Shown here: piece by piece, positions 34,535 to 47,779 of the stretch
How positions within the stretch are numbered: the stretch's first letter is position 1
Layout of the letters: every line of letters starts with the position of its first letter
From: Pontederia crassipes
Taxonomy: Eukaryota; Streptophyta; Magnoliopsida; Commelinales; Pontederiaceae
Assembly (NCBI GenBank): GCA_030549335.1
Contig: CM060196.1
Location: 68,232,639-68,296,638 of the forward strand
Reading direction: 5' to 3'
DNA: 64,000 nt
The notes under the pieces: model-generated
Seen by the model: only the letters and a program-made list of their open reading frames with translations
Told to the model about the DNA's origin: nothing
Databases searched by the model: none
Made by a program: the position numbers and the translations under genes

Positions 34535-36366
34535 CGATTAGCAATACTCCACTTCGTTTTTTTTCTTTTTCAACCATATTTTATTATATTTTTGTATTAC
34601 CTAATAAAGGACCAACCATTAATTCTTTATAATTAGTTTCTTTATAGTTTATTTCTTTAGTGAACTCAATAAGTGTGATAATGTAAATAAACATCATGTC
34701 ATTAATTAATCTGTAAATCAAGTAATTGTTAGTTGCCAAAAATCTAGGTGAATTAAATAAATATAAAGACAAAAACAAAATACATAAGTTGTTATTAATT
34801 ATTATAGAGTATATGAAATAATATGTTAAATACTTATTATTTTTAAAATAATATATTATAAAATTTTATTCACTTGAATCCGAACACACAATAGAGTGCA
34901 AACAATAAGTTAACTTTGGTATAGACATGAATAACATATATTTTTTTATTTTTTCCATTTTTATTCTCAAATTTGACTGCGTTTGGTACGGAAATATTGA
35001 GAGAACTTTTGTTCTCCAGAACTAATTGATATGATAAAAAAGTTTGGATTGATATTTGGATGAAAAAGTGTAATGATGGAAATTTAAAAAGTTAATTTGA
35101 TAAATAAGTTTTAGTAGATGTTTGGATAAAAAGTAAGAACAAAGAATATAATTTATTATTTTATTATTATTTATTTGGATAAGTTTTAGTAGATGTTTGG
35201 ATAATTATTATATTATTATTTATTTGATTAAATATTTTAAATATTATTAATATTATAATTTTAAATACTATAGTAAATCTAAATATCCAAATATAATATA
35301 ATTTTTTTATTAAAATAATTGAACATTTTTATTATAAAATATTTTAAAATTAGTACAACGTAAACTTTTAATTAATTACATTTAAACATTTATTTAATTG
35401 TATTAATAAATAACTAAATTATATATACTTGTATTACATAATAATTAAAAAATGGATGAAAGAAAAAAAAAAGATCAAAAGTTGCGACTGACAAGACATG
35501 AAGAAGAAGAAAAAAACGAAGGCAAGAATTGTCGAAGACAAGAACATTTGGTCAGAATATTTCGTAAAATGTTTTGACCAAAGTCATTGTTCCCATCACG
35601 TAAGGTGTTTGGGAACATTTCGCGATGTTCTCGCGAAATGTTCCCAACTAAACATGCCCAAATTAAACACCAGATATGTTTGGTCGAGGAATAAAAGTCA
35701 TCATTTAAAATATTTTATTTTGGTCAAATTTTATTTTTTTTATAAAAGCTACCCAGAAAAATGGGAAAGCATACATTTCAACATTCCAAAAAACAATATA
35801 ATTATTTTATTTCATTTCATTTTCTTTTTTAATCACATATTACGATTAATTATTTAATATCATAATTAAACATCAATTAACAAGAATTAAATATTTTATA
35901 TATGAAATATTATGTTTTAAATATTAACTAATCATATTTTCACTTTAAACACGAGTTGAAATAGGAATATATCTATTTTTGTTCACACTCAAGAGTATAA
36001 TAGTTTGATATTTTATACAATCCAAATTTATTCTCCAATATGCATGGTCCATTGAAGTCAGTGAGCTGATAATCTGAAGATCATATCCACTACTCGTTAT
36101 ATATCTAATAATTTTGGTCAAGTCGTACGTAATTACTATCAATACTTTCAGTTGGGATGAATATAAAGAGTGATGGCAGTTAACAGGGGGCTGTGAATTT
36201 AAGATGAGCAACTTTCGAAAAAAAAAAGATGAGCAACCTAATCAATTCAAGTACAAACGTTACTAATCCTAACACAGTGGATGTAATCTAACACAAACAA
36301 GTACAAACGTTTCTCCTAGTTCTATCAGACCCTTCAGCAACGCAATAGCAGTTTACTCCTTTCCTG
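34288..36366. other. 3' flank of the second receptor kinase; AT-rich spacer
   Basis: The start (GACAAGAACGAGGAAAGACT, CATAAGTGGAGATGAT) and the end (GGGATGAATATAAAGAGTGA) resemble the 15.2-15.5 kb flank. The block between about 34500 and 36130 is extra. It holds a (TA)n microsatellite at 34493-34533, a 15-bp-arm hairpin at 35611-35645 and AT-rich sequence. A 119-codon frame at 35498-35857 has no recognisable domain and is not supported as a gene. The block may be an unidentified MITE. Confidence 0.55.
35611..35645. repeat. Perfect 15-bp-arm inverted repeat
   Basis: GGGAACATTTCGCGA, a 5-base loop TGTTC, then TCGCGAAATGTTCCC: perfectly complementary arms. It lies in an extra block relative to the paralogous 3' flank, so it probably belongs to a small mobile element. 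Confidence 0.85.
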
Positions 36367-39300
36367 TTAGTTGCTGATCAGCTTCCTAAATGTTTTTGCT
36401 TCAAATGGCTCAGATAGCTGCGCGTTGATGGCTGCAGATGTCTCCCGTGCCACGTAACGCATGGAGGGTCTTGATTCAGGATCTGTCCGAGTACATGCAA
36501 GAGCAATTTTTACGATGAAGGCGACCTCCGCCGCTAATTGGCCCGTCGGAGGAAGTAATCGTCGGTCTACAACATCTTTCAGCAATAGATCGTCGGCGTC
36601 CGCCGGCGACAAGGAAGGCAGAGAGGAAATGAGGTCGCCAGGGTGCTTTCCCACGATGACCTCAAGTGCTACCACCCCAAAGCTGTAGACATCATATTTC
36701 TCTGTGACCCTCATTGTGTATGCTAGCTCTGCAAGCATGCCCATTTATATTAGCATTTTGATTCCAAAGGAACAAGAAATCAATACGGAGATATAATGGA
36801 ATGTTCATCATATATGAAAACAAGTGCTCAGAGTTTTGAATATACCTGGCGCCATATAACCGTATGATCCAGCAACAGAGGTCCAATTGGAGGAACCGGG
36901 ACTCAGCAACTTCGCAGTCCCAAAGTCAGATACACGAGGCTCGAAATCTGATTCAAGCAAGATATTGTTGGCAGAGATGTCCCGCTGTGCAATCGGTGGT
37001 GAACAGTCGTGATGCAAGTAGGCCAAAGCATGAGCCACGCCTCGCACAACTTTAACCCTGAGAATCCATTCAAAGTTCGTGTCCCCATATAGTACATTTC
37101 GCAAGCTGCCTCTCTCTATGTACTCGTATACCAAGTACATGCATCTACTTCTCAAGCAGAACCCGTATAGCTTCACAATGTTTCTGTGCGGTGCCTAACC
37201 TTTGTCAGGGCTCTGATTTCGTTGATGAAGCTCTTCCTATTCAACTCGGGGACATCGTCTGGGTCGGAAACATTTAGTCGTTTCACGGCCACCACTACGC
37301 CAGAAGGTAACTCAGCTTTGTAGATGCTTCCGAAGCTGCCTTTGCCAATGCAGAATGTCTCACTGAAGTCGTCTGTGGCCTTGACAATATCCAGAAATGT
37401 GAACCTGCCTTCCTTACCCGATACAAAAGATTCAGAAATATCCCATGAAGCACTCTCAACATCGGACTTCTTCTCATCTTGATGTTTTTTCTTGTAGCCT
37501 AGTATTATTGATATAATTGTGATTAATAATGCTGTTCCGGCAATTGGCACAACTATTGAAATGATAAGTTTCTTGTGACCTTTATCAGAATCACCACTAG
37601 AAGCAGTTCGGTCACAAGAAGGTAATCCTTTGACATCTCCGCATAGCCCTGGATTCCCAATATAATTGGCTTCAGAAGAATTTAGGAAAACTGTACCATT
37701 TGGGATTTGACCTGTGAGATTGTTGTAGGAGAAGTCCAAAGAATCTAAGCTCTTCATTTGAGATAAATCTGGAATTTTGCCTGAGAGATGGTTACGAGAG
37801 AGATTTAACCTTTCCAGCATTGTTAACTTGCCAAGATTAGGAGGTATGCTTCCATTGAATAAGTTATTGCTGAGATCTAACAGTGACTGGAGAGAATTCA
37901 AATTCCCAAGCTGATCAGGTATACCTTCAGATAAATGATTCTCGCTCAAATCCAGCAACTGCAGCTTATTCAACTTACCGAGCTCTAAAGGAACATGACC
38001 ATTAAGTTTGTTTACTGATAGATCAAGAGATGTGAGCTGAGACAAGTTACCAAGCGCTGCCGGAATTGTGCCTGATAGCTGATTACTACTCAAATTGAGC
38101 TTATCCAAGGATCCCAAATTCCCTAATTCAGGTGGAATTTTACCAGTCAAACGGTTTGAAGCTAAGTTAAGATGCACTAGCCTGGACATACTACCAAATG
38201 TTGCAGGAATGTTGCCTGTGATACTATTAGCCTCGATGTGCAAAGAAGTCAGATTTGTCCATTGTGCCCACTTTGGCGACAGCGTGCCATTCATATTGTT
38301 CCCAGACAGAGACAGGAATTCAAGATGAGGATGCACTCCGAAGACCTCGTGTACCTCTCCTGTGAAGCGATTATTCTCTAACCGCACTCGAACTAGCTCT
38401 GTACAGTTCTTCAAGCATGCTGGAAGCGCACCAGAGAAGCTGTTATCATTGACCGGACAATGAGTTCATGGAGAAATCTCTAACGGAATTGAACCTGTGA
38501 GTTTATTCTTGCAGAGGTAGAGGTATTGTAGTTTTGCAGCAAATCCAATCTCCCGAGGTATCCTTCCTGATATGGAGTTGTTCTGCACTTGAAAGGAGAT
38601 GAGCTCTGGCCAATTTATGAAGAATTCAGGTGAAATCTCTCCGGTAAGTGCATTGCTTGAGATACCGAACTCCCTCATCTTGGTTAATCGGAAAAAGGAC
38701 TTGGGCAAGCTGCCTTGGAGTTTATTATAGGATAAGTCGATAAAATTAAGATTGGAACAGTTGCTAATCTCAGGCGGAATTGTGGAGTTGAGATCTGCAG
38801 CTTTTATGTCAAGTCTTTCCAGCAGTCCAAGTTGTCCCAGAGAAGAAGGAATCGACCCCCCAAGCTGGTTGTTACCCAGTTCGAGAACACGAAGGTTGGG
38901 GATGAATCCGAGAAACGGCAGTACACCTCCAGTGAAATTGTTTTTGTTAATAATGTCTTGAATTTGAACTCAGTTGATCCCCTATATAGTCAGACGCTTA
39001 ATTCTCCTACGAGGGTCTCGCTGCCCGGTCAGCGATCCTATGGGGGTCAAGGGGGGGTCTCCCTGTGGGGGTTGCAAGGGAGCAGAGCCCCCTGAGCAAA
39101 ATTTTTAGGGGTATTCTGTTTGTGATTCGGATTTGATTTATTTCCTTATCACGAGATATGTGTCCTATTTTTAGATAATTTATTTAGAATCTCAGTCCGT
39201 ATATAATTCCTATCATCTGTTAAAGAAAGTGCCTATATAAACTCCGTAGAGGTCTAGACAGATACTCATCCTTATAATCATCATTATTCCGTAACAAAGA

Positions 39301-40181
39301 GTTGTCACCGTTTTTCCTCCTCGTGTTTTTCTATATTTCGTGTAATCCCTCTCTCTCCCTTTTCGTAACAATTTTCACTAAGGTAAAGTTCTTGCAGCAT
39401 CGACAAGTTTGCAAGAGAAGGTAGGACTAATCCAGTGCAATTGTTTGCAGTAAGGTAGAGTTCTTGGAGCATCGACAACTTTGCAAGAGCAGGTGGGATT
39501 ACTCCAGTATAGTTATTCCTGGACAGGTCTAGATATGTAACGTTGCTACAGTTAAGTATGAAGGTTGGGAAATGGGAACTCTCCACTCATGTAATTATAA
39601 TCTAGAGACAGGTGCAAGGACGGCATTGCTTTGAATTTAGAGTAGTCATCAGGATTCTCCAGGTAATTTGACCCGAGATCCAAGTAACGTACTTCTGCAG
39701 ATTGCTAAGCTGGTGCGGCAGCGTACCATGGAGGCTGATACAGACGGAGGTCGAGGATCTCCGAAAGCCGACCGATCTCCGGCGGAATGACATCGGAAAA
39801 GTTGTTGCTGCTGAGATCGAGTGAGGCGAGCTTGGACAGGGCTGAGATGGTGGGAGTGATGGGTCCATACAAGAGGTTGTCGCTGAGGTTGAAGCTGGCG
39901 AGGCCGGGGAGGGAAGAGAAGTTTAGTCCTCCGAGCTTGCCGTTGATCCGACAACTCGGCAAGTTCAGCCGCACGACGCTGCCGGCGGCGTCGCAGCGGA
40001 CGCCGAACCAACCACATGGGCTGGTGGAGTTGGCGAGGGACCATGAACGGAGGGAGGAAGGGTGAAGCAAGGTGGACTTCCAGTTGAGCAGAGCCTGCGC
40101 CTCCGTCTCAGCACCGAGACTTGGGGAACAGATGGAGATGAGCAGGGAGAGGAGGAAGGGGAGCAGATGAGGAGGTCGCAT
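36367..40181 (-). pseudogene. LRR receptor-like kinase, MIK2-like, pseudogene
   Basis: Same architecture as the 26-30 kb gene. Exon 1 starts [16 protein letters not shown] (40181) with [12 protein letters not shown] and the LRRNT; exon 2 (36728-36367) encodes [18 protein letters not shown] to the stop. Lesions: frameshift in the first LRRs (about 39720), a solo LTR at 38945-39370, a missing LRR block joined out of frame at about 38460, and a 5-bp insertion near 37185 in the kinase. The catalytic HRD reads QRDIS. TM (IVVPIAGTALLITIISI) and GKGSFGSIYKAE are still readable. It keeps TATA and 5' flank, so transcripts are possible, but no full receptor. Confidence 0.9.
38945..39370. repeat. Solo LTR inside the receptor pseudogene
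   Basis: 426 bp from TGTTAATAATG to ...TTTTCGTAACA (TGTTA/TAACA inverted ends), interrupting an LRR codon series. The flanks GTTTT (38940-38944) and ATTTT (39371-39375) match at four of five bases. Short length and character fit a Copia LTR; orientation is not established. It is unlike the Tork-like LTRs elsewhere in the window. Confidence 0.75.
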
Positions 40182-41456
40182 TGCATCAAATGGAGTGATA
40201 GGGGCAACGGAAATTAAACTCGCTCACGTATCATTGGAGGGATGCAACCATGCGATCATATATATAAGCTCAGTTCCAAAGTACACAGGCCTCGCAGGAA
40301 AAGACGAGTAAGAGCGAATGGACCAGTTGGGAATAGAGGAAAGATGTGACCAGTTGCTGATGTTATTTCAACGTGCATGCTTCCTCACCAGACTCAGAAC
40401 AAAGATGGCATGCGTTGAGCGACTTGGTCTTGACTTATAGTAGATAGCTTCTTAATCAATAGTTGATTGATAGTTGTTAAATAAGGTCTCTATTGAGTTT
40501 GATCAATTGGATAATTAATTAACGATATTTGATAGCTGAAGTGATTGATCATCATTAAGTTGATGATATAAATAATTGTATAATTAATCAATTACTTATT
40601 GTTAATAGATAATTTTATAACATAATTTTTTTATCATTAATCATGACATTATTTATATATATAAGCTCAGTTCCAAAGTACACAGGCCTTGCAGGAAAAG
40701 ACGAGTAAGAGCGAATGGACCAGTTGGGAACAGAGGAAAGATGTGACCAGTTGCTGATGTGATTTCAACGTGCATGCTTCCTCACCTGACTCAGAACAAA
40801 GATGGCATGCGTTGAGCGACTTGGTCTTGACTCGTCGTGGAGTCTGATTCTGCATTTTTATCTCGGCTCGTTGGGAAATCAAAAAATATAATCAATAATA
40901 TTTTTTTTTCTTTTTTTCTTTATTACTTTTTTATTACATTTAATTTAATCAAATATATTTAGAACTAACATTTCACTATCTATTCATAAAGAACTTTAAA
41001 AAAAAAAGGAAATTAGAGTTGAATATGTACTTGTCAGAATGATATCTTAAAGTCCGTAACAATTATACAATTAAGCATGTCTTTAATGAGACAATTATAA
41101 TAGAGCGACAGATTTGTTTGTTCTCTCATGGACGTCTGCTTTCGATGGCTCCCCTCCAAATTCCAGAAAAGTGTTTGTCATTAAGATTCTCTTGGCGCTA
41201 TTCAACAAAATACCGAAGAGGTAAAGAATTGACACAAATAATCAGATTGTATTTTGACATAATTATTTATTAGTAAACTCGTTCAATTTTCAAAATTGTC
41301 ACTTGAAACAGAGTTTATTCGTATTATTCTCGTTTAAATACAAGATTAATCTAGTAGTCCTTAGACAATATTGTTCTTACTGGTTCTTTTTTTATTGTCA
41401 CTTCAATATTAGAAAAATCACAATAAGCATTCATTCTTTATGACGTTTAATAATTG
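40182..41456 (-). promoter_or_regulatory. Upstream region of the pseudogene, with a 180-bp direct repeat
   Basis: TATATATAAG sits on the plus strand at 40259-40268 (minus-strand CTTATATATA, about 80 bp before the ATG). A block of about 180 bp (40258-40437: AAGCTCAGTTCCAAAGTACA through GCGACTTGGTCTTGACT) recurs at 40655-40832, separated by about 217 bp of AT-rich DNA. The duplicate carries its own ATATATATAAG. Further left of the S3 start the sequence resembles the upstream region of the intact kinase. No gene. Confidence 0.55.
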
Positions 41457-41585
41457 CACGAGGGATCAATGATCACGACTCCAAGTATTTGTCGATGGTT
41501 TAAAACATTAATTAATGATTAATCTTTCTCCCAACACATCTTTAAGAACATAAATGATAAGTCTTTCTTCGATTAGACTTCCTAA

Positions 41586-42730
41586 CAACGATATCAAAAC
41601 CGGACCGGACCGATCGATTTAATCGGTTCGGTTTGATATTAAAATCATTTTTTATGTTGAACCGGCTAAAATCGATTGAATCGGTTCAACTCGGTTCAAT
41701 TCAAGTTTTGAAAAATAAAATAAAAATGATAAAAATAGAAAAGTTAAAAAAGAAAATAGGAAAAAGGAAAGGAATATAAGAAAGGTAAAAAAGGAGAGAA
41801 TATTATATGTATAAAATTAAATAAAAATTAAAATAAAAAAGGTAAGTATTCAAAATCGATTAACATTAAAATAGAAAATTATTAAAGGGCATAAATAAAG
41901 AAAAGTGTTAAAGAAAAAAGAAATAAGAATAATATAGGATAAAATTTATTAATATAGCATCTATCATTAATAAATAATATATACTAAATTAATAATAATC
42001 TATTTATATTTATATGTTAATCATTATTATTTATCATTATTAAAAATTTTAATAAATAAAATTATATTATATTAGTTTTTAATATTTTTAATAAGTTAGT
42101 ACAATATTCATATATTATAAGGTTATTTTCATAAACCTTCATTAAACTATCATGATTTTTCACATCTAATATTAAACTACGAACTTATTTTTTTGGATCC
42201 TTAAACTATCACGACTTTTTCATTTTAGTCTTTCCGTCACTTCTGTTACGTCTTACTTTAGTTTTACTTTTTTTCATTTATGAAAAGACTAAATTACCCC
42301 TCTCTCCATAAAAATATGAAATAGTGAATTAAAAAAATTGTTGGAAGGATTAAAGTGGGAAAAAAATTGTCATTTATGAAAAAGACTAAATTACCTTCCT
42401 CCTTTTTTTCTTTTTTTTATATTTATTATTTGATATGTTATGGAAGGATGGATAATTTAGTCTTTTCATAAATGAGGAAAATCAAAAGTAACGGAAAACG
42501 TAACAGAAGTAGACGGAATGAGTAAAGTGAAAAAATCATGATAGTTTATGAGAGGTTTATGAATTTAATTCTATATTATATCATATAATTTATATTATAT
42601 CCTTATAATTATTATAGATAATATTATTTTAATAAAATTCGATTCAATCCGGTCGAACTCAATTGAATCGGTACAATCGCGATTCAATAAAAAATTTAAT
42701 CCGATGATCGATCCGATTTTGAAAATATTG
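41586..42730. mobile_element. hAT-type MITE with nested MITE, S3 copy
   Basis: The counterpart of 1029-2212 at the same site (CTTCCTAA at 41578-41585; CTTTATAA at 42731-42738). The nested element is at about 42120-42572 with ATATTATA on both sides. Sharing of both insertions with S1 shows that they predate the duplication. Small indels distinguish the copies. Confidence 0.8.
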
Positions 42731-45089
42731 CTTTATAATGCATCTTTGTTTAAATACTAGTATAATTCGTTCTGCTATTGGTGGCTTCCAATGGTGAGTG
42801 CCTAGAAGAAAAAGGCGTTGACTTGATCGACTCAATCTATGATCCAGGGACATTTGGTTTGTGCATAAACGGTAGAAAAAATATAAGAAAACGCCGTTTA
42901 GAATAAGATTATTTTAGATAAAGGTCGGAAAATGTGAAACCACTATATCATCATTTTTATGTCACGAAGAAAAATATATATTCTTTTAAATGGGACGGAT
43001 ATCTCTATTCCATTTATTTTCTTTTTTATCATTTTTTCTTTTTTATTTTTATTTTTAACCACATATTATTATATTATATTTTTAATAATAAAAATATTGA
43101 CTAATTATAATAAAATATTTAAATTATAAAATATTATAATTTTATTTTTATTCTTTTGAAAACAAACATAAAATAAAATAAGAAGATATTCACTTTTTTA
43201 ATAATATCATATTCTTTCATTTTATTCCATCAAAATTTATCCACATTAAGTAGCAAAACACCCTCTAAAATAAGGTTAGTAAAAAAAATTAATATCACAA
43301 TTACCAATGGACGTTTAATTCTGTCTCCTGATGTTCACAGTCCTGATCAACCAGAATACAAAATCTTTATCAGTAGAATATTGTAATCTTTGAGAATTAC
43401 TCTTTATCCAAACAGCTTTGGAGGTCTCCCTATTACTGTCTAACTTCTTTCCTACGTTGAAAATTCAGATAGCCGTGCAGCCTACTCATCCACATAGATA
43501 CCCGTCCATCAACATGGATTGACGTTTGCTCACCTTATCAATATTGTATTTTGTTTTCTCTGTCAAATGTGGTCTCCGAAATCCTTTTCAGTTTGAAGAA
43601 GGAATAAGTAAATTGAGACTGTGGATCGAAAGGGACTCCTTCATTTTGATCCCCATTATGAAGTAATAGGATCGATATGGCACCAAAAGGAATCCGTGTT
43701 TCTTTTTTTTTTCTGATATTTTTTTTTTACTAAAGAATCCGTGTTTCTTTAAATTAAAAAATAAATTATGGAAAAAATCATTGTTCTACTAGTAGCATTA
43801 AAAAGAATTATTCTTTATCATCCATCATGATTAATAAGTGTTCCATAGTGCAACCATTTCATAGGTAGTACCACAGAAAAAAAGTAGCACAAACACTAAA
43901 TTCATAAATTATTGATATTGTATAATAGTGGAGCACTTTGGATTGTTATGTTATTATTATCATTTTTTTATTCATAGCGAAATTCTTCCACCTTGACCAA
44001 AAAAGATATTTCACATTAAATCTCGATACTCATCTTCGTACGTTGGTATGTTTATTTATCCATCAATCATTTTATATCCCCAACATATGCAAAAATATCG
44101 CAGAGTAGCAATTAAATGTCAGCTATACAATTAAACAAGTCAACCGAATGTAGATGTAAAATCAAAATAAACACATTGCATTTGTCGAACACACTACTGT
44201 ATAAATATTCATTAAATCATTTTTAAATACAATAATTTTTAAAAATAGGATACAATAATAAATATTAAATTATAAATGATATTTATAATAATTATAATAT
44301 ATTTAATAACTATTAATTAGTGATTTAGTTAATGATTTAATGAATATTTATTTTGACAAGATTAGTATTTTAATTAACTCATCCCAATAGGTTACTATTT
44401 TAATTAATAGCATCTTATAAGTTTAATATATAATATTAAAAGTTTAATGTCTTTCTGAATATTCTTTTACTAGGTTAATATCTTTATTAACTCGTCCAAT
44501 GAGTTAACAATTTAAATAAAATTTAATGCATTAAGTAAGTTTTATAATACTTGAGTTAATGAAGAACCAACATTTATGTATATTTATTAAATTATAAAAT
44601 ATAAATAACAAAAGGTTTACGCAAAATATTGGAATCGTGGCCTCATAACTAAAGTCGGGTTTTTCTAATTCATCCTGTTGATTCCACTGAGTTCTCCCCT
44701 GTGTAATAGCTCATTTTCGTCTTGTTCTACTTACTAGACAAAATATTAAAATAAATTCTAAATTGTTAAATTAACTATTTTTTATTTTAATACCCCTACT
44801 TTTTAGTATAAATATTATCATGTCATTTTTATTAATTATTTAAAATTTGAGTATTACTTTTTTTTATAGTTGAACCTATTTTTTTTAGTGTCCGGTATTG
44901 ACTCATATGTTTAGAATCATTGTATGTGCAAACTTAATACAAAGCACCGAGTATTCTTGAATTGATTGCATCTTAATGTATAACTTCACATATTTTGTTA
45001 ACTTAGTATCATATTATTTTTAATACAATATTATGCATAATATGTCTAATATTTATATAATTATTATTGTTAAGAATTAGGTAATGCAT
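42731..45089. other. AT-rich spacer, no gene
   Basis: Collinear with S1 2213-5199 without the 682-bp MITE. It includes the degenerate Copia-LTR-like piece at about 43975-44090. No open frame is conserved between the two copies. Confidence 0.6.
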
Positions 45090-46700
45090 ATGTGTCGTGC
45101 ATTGAAGACATAAGTGAACACAAGTTTACATGAGTTATAGAAAGTAAAATTACAAAAAATTAAAAATTAAAAATTAAATTAATATAATCTAAATAATCTG
45201 AATTCAACTAAATATGATATATAAGTTTTTAACGACAAATTAGAATCTACTCAAATTATTGATTTCCGACTAAAATCAATCAATCAATCTTCATTCAAAT
45301 TAGATTTAAACTATTTCATCTAAGATCATAATCTAATCAAATCTAACTAAGATGCATTAAAATGTAGTCTATAAACTATTATCAATCATACATGATAATG
45401 ATTAACGGACAACACAATTTATACTCTGTCAAGGATGACATACAATACTTGGACTCAAAATTCAAGAATCAATTTCACAGAAATTATACAATCAAAAGTA
45501 ACCTACAAGGTAATAGTTATCTTGGGAAGACAATTAATCTTTAAAAAAGCATTAATCACAATATGCATATTCGAAAGAAAATTGAACTACAATCAATAAC
45601 GAAATAAGGTCTAATAGTTTTTCTTATCAATTAAAACTATTACAATTATCTTACATTGAAACAAAGCTAAAGAATTTAAATTACAAAAGACAAAAATATG
45701 TATTGATTAAGTACGAAATCATCCCAAGAAAAAATAGAGCGGAGAGTACACCCAGAAACATTGAAGAACCGCTACCCGATCGTCGTATAGAGTCAATCAT
45801 GCATAAATTTGTCACAGTAATCCTTAAGGTTCTTCCACGTTCTTGACTTCAGCTATGGCTGCAAGCTCTTGCATTCTCTGCCATGTGGTATAAAAACTCT
45901 AATTAGAGGCGGCGCCAAGCGCCTTCCGATGTTTGCACGTGTAGGCATTGGAATTCTTGATAAGTAGTGCATGATAGTGTAATTTGACACTATTATAACG
46001 TTGTAAAAATTTTTTCCAACCAAAATATGATAAAATTCAGAGTAAATTTAATTATGATATTTTGACTTGTCAAACTCTAAATTCTGAGGCATAATATGCT
46101 TCCAAATCATCTTAAGATCACATAATATGAGTAGGAATCCTTATGCACGTGAAATTCCTTTAAAAATAGTTTTAAAACTCGAAATTGTGATATGTCATGA
46201 GTGATAATAGGTGTTTCACGGCCTAAGCAATGTTTGAATAGGGTTAGAAATGAACTTTCAAGGTCCGAGAAAGGTTATCATTGCTCTTACAGTGTTTGTT
46301 TCTCATAAAAATTATAGATTTCACAGCTTGTGATAGGTTGGCCAATTGTATCTCGGGCTATTTTTTAGAATGAAAAATGCATTTTAACGGCTCGTTAAAG
46401 ACTTTTCACGATCCTATTTTACGATTGTGACAAATCTTTTACGGTACTCCCGTGACAGCCAAATTTCGGCTCTTGGCACCTTCATTATTTTTCACTTTCT
46501 AACTCCATTTTAACTCTCATTTGAGTGTAATTTTCTCTAGTGACTCCATAGTTCAAATTTTTTATTCCTAAATAATAAAATACAACATTTTCTTTTTATA
46601 AACTTAATATAAATAAGCTCATAAAATAATGCATGCTATTAAAAAATGAATGAAAATAAGATTTATGCAATACTAAATATATGTTGGATTTTGTATGCGC
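45090..46700 (-). repeat. Degenerate antisense LTR, S3 copy
   Basis: Counterpart of 5200-6804, with the same minus-strand start (CATACAAAATCCAACATAT) and CACGGCC-type words. It differs by an extra stretch around 45905-46010. Ends are approximate. Confidence 0.65.
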
Positions 46701-47341
46701 CACTCACACTTTACGGTTGCATTTCCTTCTCTTGAGCTTGGTCTTCTCAAATTTCGTTTGTGAACCCATGGGATGAACCTCAAGTACTACACGGACTATT
46801 GTGCGCTTGCTCATCATATGTGCTTAAGATTTATAAATTTTAAAACTTATTCGAAGTCCTTCTGTGAGGGAGGGGGCACGTCCCCGTGTGGGGGCATACA
46901 AGTGCATTAGGACAACTTACCTGTTACCTAATTCCCATCGGGACGTGAATTTTTATTTCATCTTCGCGTTAGTCTAGTCCCTTTACACGTACTGCGAGTT
47001 AGATTCTATCCCCATGAAATCACTACAGTTATGACAAAAAAATCAGAAAGGATCCTCTTTTCAAAATTGCTCATTGCGCTATCGAGCGCCCGCTTGGTGG
47101 AGCGGTTGGCTGGTGGCACATCAATATTTGTGCCGACTGTCGCTATATGGGGCGTCCATTTTGTGAAGCGGATGTCCGGTGATCGACTTCGGTGTAAAAT
47201 AAAAATTTAAAATCTTTACAAAAATTTGGTGTGTTACATAGCATGTTATGTAATGTTCATTTAAAAAAAGTATGAATGTGCATTTTAAAAAAAAAATTTC
47301 TTATGCATTTTACAATAATTAGTTCATTGTCTCCTTTTTTC
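46701..47341. other. Spacer, no gene
   Basis: Collinear with S1 6805-7430. The frame open in S1 is broken here by TAG and an indel. Nothing recognised. Confidence 0.6.
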
Positions 47342-47779
47342 AAGGTTATCAAACCCGGCCCGGCCAATCGGACCGATCGGACCGATGTCCGGCCAGTGAA
47401 ACGGGCCATGGATCGATTCAAACCCGGAGTAGCCTTCGACCCGTGTTGAACCGGTCAAACCCGGTCAAAACCTGAGTTTGACCGCTTGACCCGCGGGGTT
47501 TTGATGACTCGGCCAGTTCACACAAAAAAATTACTTGTGGCCGGCCGGTTCATTTTGTGAAAGAGAAAGTGAGAAACCCTAGGGTGGCTTGGTGGTCATT
47601 CTCATTCCCTGGACGCTGATTCGCAAGTAGCACAGTCGCCATTGGTCCGACGACCGACGACCGGCGACCGGCATTTGGCTTCGCTGTCGATCCATGTTCC
47701 AGACTTCCAGGTCAGTCGATCTTGTCCCTTCCCTTACCGGCTTGCCAATTTTGTCCCTAGAAACCTTGAATCCCTTCCT

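Noticed and set aside
35498..35857. 119-codon open frame with a lysine-rich start
   Set aside because: It spans the hairpin and AT-rich DNA, has no domain, and lies in an extra block absent from the paralogous flank.
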